Assembly: GCA_945878575.1 (NCBI GenBank)
Contig: CAMDUB010000004.1
Location: 1 to 64,000, forward strand
Reading direction: 5' to 3'
DNA from: Phycisphaera mikurensis NBRC 102666
Lineage (GTDB): Bacteria > Planctomycetota > Phycisphaerae > Phycisphaerales > SM1A02
DNA: 64,000 bases
This document shows, piece after piece, positions 43,067 to 52,797 of this stretch. Both the position numbers and the translations under genes were made by a program. The stretch's first letter is position 1. Each line of letters starts with the position of its first letter. The notes beneath the pieces are model-generated. The model ran no database searches, was not told where the DNA came from, and saw only the letters and a list, made by a program, of their open reading frames with translations.

Positions 43067-44248
43067 TTAGGCGTCGAGGTCAAAGCCTCTGGAACGCCGG
43101 CTCGCCACGGCAAACAGGACACTGGTGGTGATCCACAGGCACACGAGGCTTGAGCCGCCGTAACTCACGAACGGAAGCGTCATGCCAGACACCGGCAGCA
43201 CGCCGATGGTCATGCCAGTATTCACCATCAATTGCAGGAAGACCATAGCACCGATCCCCACTGCGACCAAGCGTCCAAACATGGTTCCCGCACGCACTCC
43301 CACCATGAATGCGCCAAATGCGTAGGCGGCTGCCAGTACCCACAGTGCCATGCCTCCCAGAAGGCCCCAGCGACAGACGATGACCGCAAAGATCATGTCC
43401 GTGTGCTCTTCAGGCAATCGGTTGTACTGGATCAGTGCGCGCGACTCTTGCTTGCCAGAACCAACAATCCCACCCGCTGCCGCAAGCGTCACCGCTCGGC
43501 TTGACTGAAACCCATTCCCGTGGTTGAGGCGAGTATCGCCAACAACCTGCGCGATCAGTGTGTCAATGCGATCACGCTGGTGCTTTTTCAAGAGGGGATA
43601 GCTGCATGGCGCCAGCACCACTGCGATACACGCAATGATCAGCAAGTGCTTAATGCGCGCACCGGCGGCCAGAAGCATCACCAAGAGCACCGGTGCAAAG
43701 AGCAGTGCACTGTCAAGGTCGGGCTGCAAGATGATCAGCGCCACCGGAACAAGCGTCACCAGGATGGTGGCGATGATGCCACTGAAGCGCTTCACATGAG
43801 CGGTGGTGCGCATCCACGCAGCCATGGCGACCACCCAAGTGAGCTTAATCAACTCACTGGGCTGAAAGTCCAGCGCCCCAAGATTGATCCAGCGGCGCGC
43901 ACCGTTGCGTGGACGCACGATGGACTCCGGCACAAATGGAATCAACAGCAAGACCAAGAACGTCAGGTTCACTGCAAAGAGGAGCCATGCCCAACGCCGC
44001 ATCCAACGCCATTGTTGCGCACCAACGAACGCCGCGGCAAGCATGCCCACGATAAGAAATCCAAACTGCCGTTTCGCCAGCAATGGCTCAGTAGTGTCAA
44101 TAGCAGCGATGCCCAGCAAACTCAGTCCCAGTCCAGCCAACACGGGCAACCATGCCCAATGCAACCACTGCCGATCCGCAGTGCGCGTGTCAACCGCGCG
44201 CTCACGGCGCAATCCGCGCGCCAGCGAATTGGAAACCAGGATGCTCAT
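43067..44248 (-). CDS. rodA: Peptidoglycan glycosyltransferase RodA
   Basis: A 393-residue SEDS protein with about ten membrane segments. GARRWINLGALDFQPSEL and ILQPDLDSALLFAPVLL are family motifs, and MTLPFVSYGGSSL is the C-terminal signature. It polymerises lipid II and works with the class B PBP encoded just before. Its start overlaps the mrdA stop by four bases. Placement next to mrdA favours RodA over FtsW. Confidence 0.92.
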   Translation of the reverse strand: MSILVSNSLARGLRRERAVDTRTADRQWLHWAWLPVLAGLGLSLLGIAAIDTTEPLLAKRQFGFLIVGMLAAAFVGAQQWRWMRRWAWLLFAVNLTFLVLLLIPFVPESIVRPRNGARRWINLGALDFQPSELIKLTWVVAMAAWMRTTAHVKRFSGIIATILVTLVPVALIILQPDLDSALLFAPVLLVMLLAAGARIKHLLIIACIAVVLAPCSYPLLKKHQRDRIDTLIAQVVGDTRLNHGNGFQSSRAVTLAAAGGIVGSGKQESRALIQYNRLPEEHTDMIFAVIVCRWGLLGGMALWVLAAAYAFGAFMVGVRAGTMFGRLVAVGIGAMVFLQLMVNTGMTIGVLPVSGMTLPFVSYGGSSLVCLWITTSVLFAVASRRSRGFDLDA

Positions 44249-46683
44249 CCAGCGCCTCCGGTTGGCTCAATATCAGCGGTACCGATTCGCTGCAATGGCT
44301 TACGCGCAGGGCGCGAGTGCGGATCCCCGTGCAAGTAGCCCTCCTTAATCAACGCGTGAATCACCTGATTAGCAATCGGGCCCGCAGACTTTCCGCCCGA
44401 TCCACCGTTCTCCAACAGCACCGCCACCGCATAGCGCGGTCGAGGCTCCTGCGCGTCAGCAACGAGACCAACAAACCATGCGTGATCCACAGGGGTCCTG
44501 CGATCGATCGTGCCGTTGCCATCATCATCAAACTTGAGCGGCGAAGCCTGTGCTGTGCCGGTCTTGGCCCACACCACCACGCCGGGCGCATTGATGATCG
44601 CCTCTACCGATTTATCTTGGTAACTCACGTGATGGCCAGAGCCGTGCTGCTCCTCCACTGCCTGCCGCAACCCTTCAAATGCGCGCTCGCAACTATGCGG
44701 GTTCAATTTCAAATCGCCGGTCCGACGTACCGCACGGCCCGGAATCAGAGTGACCAACAAGTCCGCATCGCGAATGACTCCGCCGCGCGCCAGTGTTGCG
44801 TAGGCGTTCGCTGCTTGCATGGGCGTCCACAAGATCGGACCTTGACCGATACCGGCGAACGCTGGAACCATGCGATTGCCCGTTGATTCAATCTTGGCGA
44901 TTGCCTGCGCCGATGGCAGCACACCAGGATTCTCACCAGACAGTCGATCGCCGAATTTGTTGCCCGCCTTGTCTAGTCGCGGCTCCAATCGCGCAATCCC
45001 GATATCCAACTTCTTGCCAAGTCCGAAGTTGTGATACCAGTCAGTGAGCGTGCGCAGACCCATGCGTTGCGCGATGGTGTAGAAGTAAATGTTGCAACTG
45101 CGACTGATGGCCGCTTCTACATCCAGTGGCCCGCCGATGGCTTTGCTGTGTGTCTGGTAGTTCCACTGCTTCCTATAAATCCAACAGCGCCCGAACGAAT
45201 CGCCCTCACCAAAGAAGTGTCCGTTGCACTCGATCTGGTCATCGGCCCCAAAAACTCCGCTGCGTACCGCGCTCACGTACACAATTGGCTTGATGATCGA
45301 GCCGGGCTCATAGGAACCCTCAATGGCGCGATTCATTGACGGAACGCGCGCCGTACGTTCCGCGTCATCAAAGTGCTCACCCGCGGCAACGGTTGGCCAG
45401 GACACCATTGAGAGAATCTCGCCAGTATCGACATCAAGCACCACCGCAGCTCCATTGAGCTCCGCCAACTTGGGAAATGGCAGTTCCTTCGGCGTACCGT
45501 CCTTCTCCCATCCGTAGTGCCACTGCTGCACGAGCGCGAGTCCCACTTCTGGCATGAAGAGTGCTTGCACACGGGCCTGCAGTGCAATGTCGAGCGTCAG
45601 TTGTACGTCTGATCCAAGCACCGGCTCGGTTCGCGTTGTCTCGTTGGTATCAACGCGCTGCGTCGTGCGACCACGCTTGCCGCGGAGTAGATCCTCGTAG
45701 GTGCGCTCGATTCCGTAACTGCCAACCGTGTCGTGGCCAGGACGGTAGCCGCCTAAGTCAACCGCAACATCGCCCGCGGAGTCAACGGTGCGAAATGGTC
45801 GACGATCAAGATCCTGACGCCACACTTCCTCGCGAACACCGCCGATCACGTGATCAGCAATACCTTGGACATCAAGTTTCAGTGTTCCGCCTCGTAGCGG
45901 TCGCGGCATGCTGGAGCGATCCAAGTCAATTCGCGCCGACGCCCACGGATACACGCGGTGCGTACTGTCCTTCACTTCAATGGTCCCGGGATGTGCGTCT
46001 GCAAGCTTGCGCAGTGCGAAAGCGCTGGCGGTTTCAATGCCTAGTTTCACCACATGCGCTTCGCTCTGCTCCGCGATTGGCTGCGCATCAAACTGCTCCT
46101 CGGCATCCTCGCCGTACTTGGCGCGTTCAATTTCAAGCCGCGCCTCCCACACAGCGCTTGCCTTCTTCTCAACGTGCATGCGCACCGAACCCATCTCCGC
46201 GGACAACTGATCGCGCGTCATGTGACACGCCTTTGCGACCTCGTTGAACACTGCCTCAAGTTCCGCTGCAAGCCCCTGTCGCTGCGCCTCAATGCGCTCC
46301 TCGCGATCGGCGGGTCCGAGGCGATTCCACGCCGCGCGACCGACCGCCTTCTTCGCAGCAGCGATCGCTCGCGTATCAACCCAAGCTCCGTTGATGGCGG
46401 GATAGAAAATCGCCACGTCGTAACTGGGAACGCTCGCCGCCAATACACGACCCTTGCGATCCGTGATCGCGCCGCGCACCGTTGCAAGGAGCGTGCTGCG
46501 GTCGAGCCGGCTGTCCGCCAGTGCGCGCTGCTGACTTCCCATGACCACGGTGAGACTAAAGAGCCGCGCTGCCATGCCGCCAAGTACCACGGCAAAGACA
46601 ATGCCAACAATGAGCATCCTCCGCTCGAACATGGAGGTGCCGCGAAGTGACGATGGGCGATCCGATTCCGATTCTGAAGCCAT
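44245..46683 (-). CDS. mrdA: Penicillin-binding protein 2 (class B transpeptidase)
   Basis: An 812-residue bitopic protein. One membrane segment lies near residues 23-45, the pedestal follows, and the transpeptidase motifs are S462-x-x-K465 in PGSIIKPI, S529-C-N531 in ISRSCNIYF, and K707-T-G in VVWAKTGTAQ. This is the elongation-type class B PBP; the pedestal is longer than in E. coli PBP2 (812 versus about 630 residues), with extra charged helices near 110-230. It pairs with rodA. Start is ATG 46683; MFERRML at 46632 is an alternative. Divergent from ychF. Confidence 0.9.
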   Translation of the reverse strand: MASESESDRPSSLRGTSMFERRMLIVGIVFAVVLGGMAARLFSLTVVMGSQQRALADSRLDRSTLLATVRGAITDRKGRVLAASVPSYDVAIFYPAINGAWVDTRAIAAAKKAVGRAAWNRLGPADREERIEAQRQGLAAELEAVFNEVAKACHMTRDQLSAEMGSVRMHVEKKASAVWEARLEIERAKYGEDAEEQFDAQPIAEQSEAHVVKLGIETASAFALRKLADAHPGTIEVKDSTHRVYPWASARIDLDRSSMPRPLRGGTLKLDVQGIADHVIGGVREEVWRQDLDRRPFRTVDSAGDVAVDLGGYRPGHDTVGSYGIERTYEDLLRGKRGRTTQRVDTNETTRTEPVLGSDVQLTLDIALQARVQALFMPEVGLALVQQWHYGWEKDGTPKELPFPKLAELNGAAVVLDVDTGEILSMVSWPTVAAGEHFDDAERTARVPSMNRAIEGSYEPGSIIKPIVYVSAVRSGVFGADDQIECNGHFFGEGDSFGRCWIYRKQWNYQTHSKAIGGPLDVEAAISRSCNIYFYTIAQRMGLRTLTDWYHNFGLGKKLDIGIARLEPRLDKAGNKFGDRLSGENPGVLPSAQAIAKIESTGNRMVPAFAGIGQGPILWTPMQAANAYATLARGGVIRDADLLVTLIPGRAVRRTGDLKLNPHSCERAFEGLRQAVEEQHGSGHHVSYQDKSVEAIINAPGVVVWAKTGTAQASPLKFDDDGNGTIDRRTPVDHAWFVGLVADAQEPRPRYAVAVLLENGGSGGKSAGPIANQVIHALIKEGYLHGDPHSRPARKPLQRIGTADIEPTGGAG

Positions 46684-46807
46684 TGGTCGTCCTGACCGTG
46701 GTGAATCTGCGTTGTGGAGCGAGGCTCCACGATCCGCGCAGCGTCCTGCCGTGCGGGTCCCCGCGGGCGGGACATCTTGACGCGCAGAGCGTACCATTCC
46801 CCCCCCT

Positions 46808-47896
46808 ATGGACGCAGGAATTGTCGGTCTACCGAATGTCGGAAAGAGCACGCTTTTCAACGCCCTCACGGCGGCAGGAATCGAGGCTGCGAACTATCCG
46901 TTCTGCACCATCGAACCGAACGTCGGAGTGATCACCGTGCCGGACAAGCGGCTCGGCATCCTGCGCCACCACATTGAGAGCCAGAAGATCCTGCCGGCCA
47001 TCATCCGCCTCGTGGACATCGCCGGCATCGTCCGCGGAGCCAGTGAGGGCGAAGGCCTGGGCAACAAGTTCCTGACCCACATCCGCGAGGTGGATGCCAT
47101 CCTGCATGTGGTCCGCTGCTTTGAAGACGCAGACATCATCCACGTTGAAGGATCGGTCGATCCGCTGCGCGATATCGGGACCATCGAAACCGAGTTGATG
47201 CTGGCGGATATGCAGGTGGTGGAAAACATATTGGACAAGGCGCAGCGCCTGGCGCGCAGTGGCGACAAGGAAGCGATCGCCCGCGGTGCGGTGCTGCAAA
47301 AGTGCAAAACCTGCCTAGATACCTCAAATCCGATCCGAAGCTTGGAACTTGAGGAAGAGGAACGCCGCATCCTGCGCTCCCTGGGAATGATCACCGCCAA
47401 GCCGGTCCTCTTTGTAGCCAACGTTGACGAGAAGGATCCAAACGGAACCGGTCCACTGGTGCAAAAAGTGCGCGACTACGCCAAGGCCAACGGCGGCAAC
47501 GTGGTGGTGGTGTGCGCCAAGATTGAAAGCGAACTGTCAGAACTCACCGAAGCCGATCGCACCGAGATGCTTGCCGGTCTTGGCATGAACGAGCCCGCGC
47601 TCAACTCCGTGGCGCGCGCTGCCTATGAGCTGCTCGGTCTGCAGAGTTACTTCACTGCCGGTCCCAAGGAAATTCGCGCCTGGACGATCTTGAAGGGATC
47701 CACTGCCCCGCAAGCCGCCGGCGTCATTCACACCGACTTTGAACGCGGCTTCATTCGCGCCGAGATCTACTCAGTGGCAGACCTTGAAAAGCACGGCAAC
47801 GAGAAGTTGATTCGCGAAGCCGGACGCATGCGCAGTGAAGGCAAGAGCTACGTCATGCATGACGGAGATGTGGCGCACTTCCTGTTTAACGTCTGA
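46808..47896 (+). CDS. ychF: Redox-regulated ATPase YchF/Obg-like ATPase
   Basis: A 362-residue GTPase-fold protein that binds [18 protein letters not shown] (7-21) is the P-loop, [17 protein letters not shown] is G3, and VANVDEKD stands at the G4 site. The C-terminal TGS domain holds [13 protein letters not shown] and [15 protein letters not shown]. It associates with ribosomes; the exact role is not settled. Length and C-terminus are normal. Confidence 0.95.
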   Translation: MDAGIVGLPNVGKSTLFNALTAAGIEAANYPFCTIEPNVGVITVPDKRLGILRHHIESQKILPAIIRLVDIAGIVRGASEGEGLGNKFLTHIREVDAILHVVRCFEDADIIHVEGSVDPLRDIGTIETELMLADMQVVENILDKAQRLARSGDKEAIARGAVLQKCKTCLDTSNPIRSLELEEEERRILRSLGMITAKPVLFVANVDEKDPNGTGPLVQKVRDYAKANGGNVVVVCAKIESELSELTEADRTEMLAGLGMNEPALNSVARAAYELLGLQSYFTAGPKEIRAWTILKGSTAPQAAGVIHTDFERGFIRAEIYSVADLEKHGNEKLIREAGRMRSEGKSYVMHDGDVAHFLFNV

Positions 47897-48207
47897 TAAT
47901 CAATGAAATCAGGGCTTGTTCGGCAATTTTTGCCGCTGTAACACCTTCTCTGTACAGAAGTTGCAACTGAAGTAATTGACTGTACGGAAGACAGGACTAT
48001 CCTTCGGAACCAACCATGCTCGCAGCCAAGACACCTATTCGCATGAACACCACTGAGCCATCGGCCCCAAGCCGTACGCCAGCGATGTTCGTTCCGCGAG
48101 TGATGACGCTTGGTGGACGAAGCAACGCACGGATCCGACTTGCAGCGCTGACTGTCATCGCACGCAGCTCTGCCCTGCGTGAAGTTGCCACTCCAGCAGT
48201 GCGCGCT
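47897..48207. other. Gap between ychF and aat, with a direct repeat
   Basis: CTGTACAGAAG at 47950-47960 and CTGTACGGAAG at 47980-47990 form a direct repeat spaced by 30 bases. Small frames occur on both strands at about 48000-48200; a minus-strand one ends in GTNIAGVRLGADGSVVFMRI, but neither has support beyond composition. No terminator after ychF is obvious. Confidence 0.4.
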
Positions 48208-48840
48208 TCAGCGACCCTGTAACGGATCGCCTTCCACATCCCAACGGGCATCCGTCTCCACCGCGTCCTCAAGAAGCGATAGGTATTCCTTGGCGGAAAC
48301 TTCGTACACCCCAAACCGGGCCATGTGGTCGTTGGCGTACTGACTATCGCAAACCAGGAATCCGCCGCGACGCAGACGATCAACCAGGTGCACCAAGCAC
48401 ACCTTGCTGGCATCGGTGCCAACGCCGCGCATACTGAACATGCTCTCCCCAAAGAACGCGCCCTTGAGCGCCACTCCGTAGAGCCCGCCGACCAGCTTGC
48501 CATCGCGCCAGGCCTCCACGGAATGCGCGAAACCAAGACGGTGCAGTTCGCAATAAACCTCAGTAATTTCCGGACCGATCCAGTTGCGATTGTCCGGGCC
48601 GCGGTCGCTGGCGCAATTGGCCATCACCTGTTCGAACGCCGTATCCACCCGCACTTGGAATCGCCCGCTGCGGACCACGCGCGAAAGCGATTGTGCAACG
48701 CGGAATCGTTCATCGAGCGGAACCAGCGCGCGCGGGTCACACGTGAACCACTCGACGCGCCCGGATTCGGGCTCGCACATCGGAAACGCACCGCGCAGGT
48801 ATCCGGTGAGAACAAGTTCAGGAGTGATCGGTCGTGCCAT
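48208..48840 (-). CDS. aat: Leucyl/phenylalanyl-tRNA-protein transferase
   Basis: A 210-residue enzyme that adds leucine or phenylalanine to proteins with N-terminal arginine or lysine, marking them for ClpAP. GYLRGAFPMCEP, WFTCDPRALVPLD, WIGPEITEVYCELHRLGFAHSVEAW and GGLYGVALKGAFFGESMFS are the family signatures. Length is typical. Adjacent ClpS/ClpA genes are not seen. Confidence 0.95.
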   Translation of the reverse strand: MARPITPELVLTGYLRGAFPMCEPESGRVEWFTCDPRALVPLDERFRVAQSLSRVVRSGRFQVRVDTAFEQVMANCASDRGPDNRNWIGPEITEVYCELHRLGFAHSVEAWRDGKLVGGLYGVALKGAFFGESMFSMRGVGTDASKVCLVHLVDRLRRGGFLVCDSQYANDHMARFGVYEVSAKEYLSLLEDAVETDARWDVEGDPLQGR

Positions 48841-48863
48841 CGCAGCGACTATTCTCCCTTCCC

Positions 48864-49097
48864 ATGCTCCCCTTTGTCGGTATCCACCCTGCGCAAATCA
48901 CCCAGTCTCGCGAAGTTCTGATCCACGGAGATCGGTATTTCGACTGCAGCATCGTTCTTGAGGCAGAGGGCAGTGGTGAAGGAACCCGCGCCAACCTACG
49001 CGTTGCTGCACATGCCGCGAAGGTGCCACTGGAGCCGGGGGCCATGGTTCGAATTCGGTTCATTCTTGGGCAAGCTGACGAAATCATGGGGCGGTGA
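48864..49097 (+). CDS. Small hypothetical protein
   Basis: A 77-residue beta-rich protein starting MLPFVGIHPAQITQ. YFDCSIVLEAEG and VPLEPGAMVRIRFILG have the pattern of a small barrel. No family recognised. It is divergent from aat and its end overlaps the end of the aldehyde dehydrogenase gene by 14 bases. Confidence 0.45.
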   Translation: MLPFVGIHPAQITQSREVLIHGDRYFDCSIVLEAEGSGEGTRANLRVAAHAAKVPLEPGAMVRIRFILGQADEIMGR

Positions 49098-50499
49098 CCG
49101 GCGCGGGATGACTGACGGCGCGCACCTGTGCGAACTGTCGATGCCCTGCTTTGCCGCTGTGGAATCCATAACCGGAGTTGCGTGCACCCACCCATGGTGT
49201 TCCGTGCGCGCCGCCACATCCCTTGTTGATTCCAATCATGCCTGCGGTCAACTGACGACCCACTAACTCTGCGTGTGCCGCGGCGCCGAAGACTGCTGCA
49301 CCAAGTCCATAGGGCGAATCATTGGAGAGCCGAACTGCATCGGCATCGGTATCAAAGCGCATGATGCATGCCACCGGGCCAAACGTTTCGTCACGCATGA
49401 TGTCCATGGTATGGTCGACGTCAACAAGAACTGTCGGCTGAATAAAGTTGCCCGGCGCGTCATGCCCGCCTGCCAAGACGCGCGCGCCGGCGCGCACTGC
49501 GCTGGAAATCTGCGCAACCACTTTTTCCTTTTGCTTGGCATTGACCATCGGGCCAATGATCGTGCCTTCACGCATTCCGTCGCCCTGAATCAATGCACGC
49601 GTCCCTGCAACAACGCGGTCAACAAATGCGTCAGCGACTTCGCGCTGAACATAGATGCGCTCCGTGCTGACGCACACCTGGCCCGCGTTTCGAAAGCTAT
49701 TTTGCACGGCAAATGCAGCCGCTGCGTCAAGATCGGCATCGGCAAGCACTACCAACGGATCCTTGCCGCCCAGTTCAAGAATCACGCGCTTTAAGCCAAG
49801 GGCGGCATCCTGCATGATGCGGATCCCCGTGGCGCGACTGCCAGTGAACACGATGAGATCAACATCACTCAGGACCAGCGCACGGCCAACATCACCGGCG
49901 CCCTGCGCTACTTGCAGAACATCTGCCGGTAAGTGCCGACCAAGTACCTCCGCCCAAAGCGCCGCAGAGAGCGGGGTCTCTTCGCTTGGCTTAAATACCA
50001 CGGTGTTGCCTGCTGCAAGTGCCGGCATCACACACTGCTGTGGCATGAGAATTGGAAAGTTCCACGGAGTGATCGCTGCGCAGACTCCAAATGGATCGTG
50101 ATGGAGTGCCGTGACGGTGCGTGCATCCGTCAGCGTCTCGGTGCGCAGCGCTTGCAGCATTTCATTCAACTCTTCACCCAGGATGTCAACGGCGTAGTGC
50201 ACCTCGCCCTTGGCTTCGGCGAGCGGCTTCCCCATTTCAAGCGTGATCAGTTCGCCCATCCGGTCGGCCGCGGCCTTGAGATCCGGAACTGCGGCGCGAA
50301 TCCGGGCAACGCGGGCTTCCAGACCCATGGCCGCCCAGGCCGGCTGCGCCGCGCGAGCGCGCGCGACGATGTGTCCGATATCAGCGGGAGGGGTGATCTG
50401 AACCGTGCCTGCGGCCGCGCCAGTGGCGGGGTTGAGCGAAACCAGGGTATTCGTGGTGTTCATGGAGGGCTTGGGGGACAGGGAGTTCGTGGTGCTCAT
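49084..50499 (-). CDS. NAD(P)-dependent aldehyde dehydrogenase, succinate-semialdehyde-dehydrogenase-like
   Basis: A 471-residue aldehyde dehydrogenase. N147 in PWNFP, E242 in LELGGKDP and the catalytic C276 in NAGQVCVSTERI are present, and FTGSRATG is the cofactor loop. The plan is closest to succinate-semialdehyde or glutaraldehyde dehydrogenases (GabD type), but the substrate cannot be fixed. Start ATG 50499, or 50463 in frame. Stands alone. Confidence 0.85.
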   Translation of the reverse strand: MSTTNSLSPKPSMNTTNTLVSLNPATGAAAGTVQITPPADIGHIVARARAAQPAWAAMGLEARVARIRAAVPDLKAAADRMGELITLEMGKPLAEAKGEVHYAVDILGEELNEMLQALRTETLTDARTVTALHHDPFGVCAAITPWNFPILMPQQCVMPALAAGNTVVFKPSEETPLSAALWAEVLGRHLPADVLQVAQGAGDVGRALVLSDVDLIVFTGSRATGIRIMQDAALGLKRVILELGGKDPLVVLADADLDAAAAFAVQNSFRNAGQVCVSTERIYVQREVADAFVDRVVAGTRALIQGDGMREGTIIGPMVNAKQKEKVVAQISSAVRAGARVLAGGHDAPGNFIQPTVLVDVDHTMDIMRDETFGPVACIMRFDTDADAVRLSNDSPYGLGAAVFGAAAHAELVGRQLTAGMIGINKGCGGAHGTPWVGARNSGYGFHSGKAGHRQFAQVRAVSHPAPVTAP

Positions 50500-50816
50500 G
50501 GGGACAGAGAATAGAGATTCGCGCGGTATGAGCACAGAAATGGTTGGATCCGCTACACTTTCCGGTCTCTCAGCAATGGGCCGTCGGTGACTGACATGGG
50601 TCAGGCGCCGCATGGTGCAGGCATTTGCGGCATGACCGCCTGCTCCAGCCTCGAGAGTGCCGCGGCCAGGGTGATCCCGGTCCGCGCCAGATTGTTTGGC
50701 ACCCCGCGCGATGCTCATTTATGAGCGCGTAACGGGAATGGACTGACGAACCCCTGGAGAAGCGCCTCGCGCACCTGATACGAACACCCAACCCGACCTA
50801 TCATTGATGACGCTAA
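50500..50816. other. Gap upstream of tRNA-Gln
   Basis: About 317 bases without a supported gene. GCTCAT-TT-ATGAGC at 50713-50726 is a perfect hairpin. A TATCAT sequence near 50799-50804 could be a -10 element for the tRNA, but the -35 is poor. Confidence 0.4.
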
Positions 50817-50887
50817 TGGCCCGTGGTGTAACGGTAGCACAGCAGGTTTTGATCCTGCTTGCCCAGGTTCGAATCCTGGCGGGCCAG
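50817..50887 (+). tRNA. tRNA-Gln (anticodon TTG)
   Basis: A 71-base cloverleaf: acceptor TGGCCCG pairs with CGGGCCA, D stem GTGT with GCAC, anticodon stem GCAGG with CCTGC around the loop TTTTGAT, T stem CCAGG with CCTGG around TTCGAAT. The anticodon is TTG, which reads CAA (glutamine). The terminal CCA is not encoded. Confidence 0.95.
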
Positions 50888-50925
50888 TTCCTCCAGCTTC
50901 ATCGATGGTCTTGAAATGCCAATCG

Positions 50926-51720
50926 ATGAGCATCAATACACATACAGCCTCCTACTCTCGCAGCGTGATCGTCCTTGCCGCCGGCAAGGGCACGCGTATG
51001 AAGAGCGATCTGCCGAAGGTCATGCACCACGCGGCGGGTCGGCCGATGGTGGAAGCAGTTGTTGATGCAGCACGTTCAGTTGGATGCACACCAGTCGTGT
51101 TGGTGATCGGCCATGGCGCCGATCTTGTGCGCGCGCATTTCGCGGGACGAGCCAACACTGAATTCGTCATGCAGATGCCGCAGCTTGGGACTGGTCACGC
51201 CGTTGACATGGCGCGTCCGCTCTTTGAAAACGGGCTACTCGGCGAAGAGACGCTGGTCCTGTGCGGCGACGGTCCACTGATCCGCCCGCACACCTTGCAA
51301 GTCCTGCTTGACACCCACCGCCAGACTGGCGCGAGCGCAACACTGGCCACTGCCGTGATTGCCGATCCCCAAGGATATGGCCGCATTCAGCGTGATTCCA
51401 ACGGGAATTTCGCACGGATCGTGGAGCAGAAGGATGCTTCGCCAGAGCAACTCGCGATCTGCGAAATCAATCCTTCCTACTACTGCTTCCGCACGGCTGA
51501 TCTCTTTGATGCGCTGAAGCGCGTGACCAATCAGAATGCCAGCGGCGAGTACTACATCACTGATGTATTCGAATTGCTGCTCCGCGACGGCAAGCGCGTG
51601 AGTGTGGTGGATGCTGTGCCCGCTGAAGATGTGCTCAGCGTGAACACGCTCGAACAACTTGCTGAAGTCAGCCGAATTCTTGAAAGTCGTTCGTCCACCA
51701 GCACCGGAGCCCGAGCATGA
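50926..51720 (+). CDS. GlmU-like nucleotidyltransferase, uridylyltransferase domain only
   Basis: A 264-residue protein with only the N-terminal pyrophosphorylase domain of GlmU. VIVLAAGKGTRMKSDLPKVM (15-34) is the nucleotide site, and LGTGHAVDMA, LCGDGPLIRP, GYGRIQRD and EINPSYYCFRT follow. The left-handed beta-helix acetyltransferase half is absent, so glucosamine-1-phosphate acetylation must be done elsewhere if this is the cell's enzyme. It overlaps the prs start by ATGA. Confidence 0.85.
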   Translation: MSINTHTASYSRSVIVLAAGKGTRMKSDLPKVMHHAAGRPMVEAVVDAARSVGCTPVVLVIGHGADLVRAHFAGRANTEFVMQMPQLGTGHAVDMARPLFENGLLGEETLVLCGDGPLIRPHTLQVLLDTHRQTGASATLATAVIADPQGYGRIQRDSNGNFARIVEQKDASPEQLAICEINPSYYCFRTADLFDALKRVTNQNASGEYYITDVFELLLRDGKRVSVVDAVPAEDVLSVNTLEQLAEVSRILESRSSTSTGARA

Positions 51721-52700
51721 GCACCACGGATCGCGACAATCTCAAGATCTTTGCATCACGCAGCGGGCGCGAGCTTGCGCAGAAGATGTGCGATCACATT
51801 GAGTTACCGCTTGGTCAAGCAGAGACCGTGCAGTTCCCCGACGGTGAACTGCTCGTCAAGCTTGCCGAAGATGTGCGCGGTCGTGACTGCTACGTGGTGG
51901 CCAGTACATCAGCGCCAGTCAATGACAGCTTGATGGAACTCTTGGTGTATATCGACTGCTTACGTCGCGCCAGCGCCCGGCGAATCACCGCGGTCATTCC
52001 GTACTTTGGCTACGCGCGTCAAGATCGCAAGGACGAGGGGCGCGTTCCGATTACCGCCAAACTGGTGGCTAACTTGATCACTGGCGCCGGCTGCGACCGC
52101 GTCTTGTGCGTTGATTTGCATGCCGCGCAGATTCAGGGCTTCTTTGACATTCCGGTGGACCACCTCACCGCCGCCCCGGTGCTCGCTGAGCATTACCTTG
52201 CCCTGCGCGACCAACTGGGCGAATGCGTGGTGGTGAGCCCAGATGTCGGGAATGTGAAGGTGGCAAACATGTTTGCCAACCTGCTTGGCTACGACATGGC
52301 CATCATTGACAAGCGCCGCCAAAGCGGCTCCAAGGTCAGCGTCAAGAATCTGATCGGCGACGTGAAGGGTCGACGAGTCCTGATGTTTGACGACATGATC
52401 TCTACCGCCGGTACGGTTGCCGAAGCAGCGCGAGTGGTCATGGACGAAGGTGCCACCGCATGCGAATGCGCGTGCACGCACGCCGTGCTGGTTGGCCAAG
52501 CCTTTACCCGGCTCAATACTCCGGTCATTGAACGTATCACCATCACTGACACCATTCCAGGCGGCGAACGCCTGAGTTCACTTGAGCACAAGCTGGTGGT
52601 CCGCTCCGTGGCGCGACTACTGGGCGAAGCAGTGCACCGTATTCACCATGATCAAAGCGTCAGCGCCATGTTCCGCGATGGAATTGGCGTGAAACGCTAA
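51717..52700 (+). CDS. prs: Ribose-phosphate pyrophosphokinase
   Basis: A 327-residue enzyme that makes PRPP from ribose-5-phosphate and ATP. FASRSGRELAQKMCDHIELP, the ATP loop FPDGE, YFGYARQDRKDEGR, DLHAAQIQGFF, DVGNVKVA and the PRPP loop DDMISTAGT are the family signatures. Length is normal. The glmU-prs-rplY-pth order is a common bacterial arrangement. Confidence 0.95.
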   Translation: MSTTDRDNLKIFASRSGRELAQKMCDHIELPLGQAETVQFPDGELLVKLAEDVRGRDCYVVASTSAPVNDSLMELLVYIDCLRRASARRITAVIPYFGYARQDRKDEGRVPITAKLVANLITGAGCDRVLCVDLHAAQIQGFFDIPVDHLTAAPVLAEHYLALRDQLGECVVVSPDVGNVKVANMFANLLGYDMAIIDKRRQSGSKVSVKNLIGDVKGRRVLMFDDMISTAGTVAEAARVVMDEGATACECACTHAVLVGQAFTRLNTPVIERITITDTIPGGERLSSLEHKLVVRSVARLLGEAVHRIHHDQSVSAMFRDGIGVKR

Positions 52701-52797
52701 CAGACTTCCGATTTCAAGAGGTGCCCGGCCGTTCGGGCGCACATCACTGTTTACTGACACCACCATCACACTCCATCCCCGAAAGGAGACATCAAAC

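Noticed and set aside
47997-48222. Small reading frames on both strands between ychF and aat
   Set aside because: They overlap each other, have no ribosome site and no family match; composition alone is not enough.
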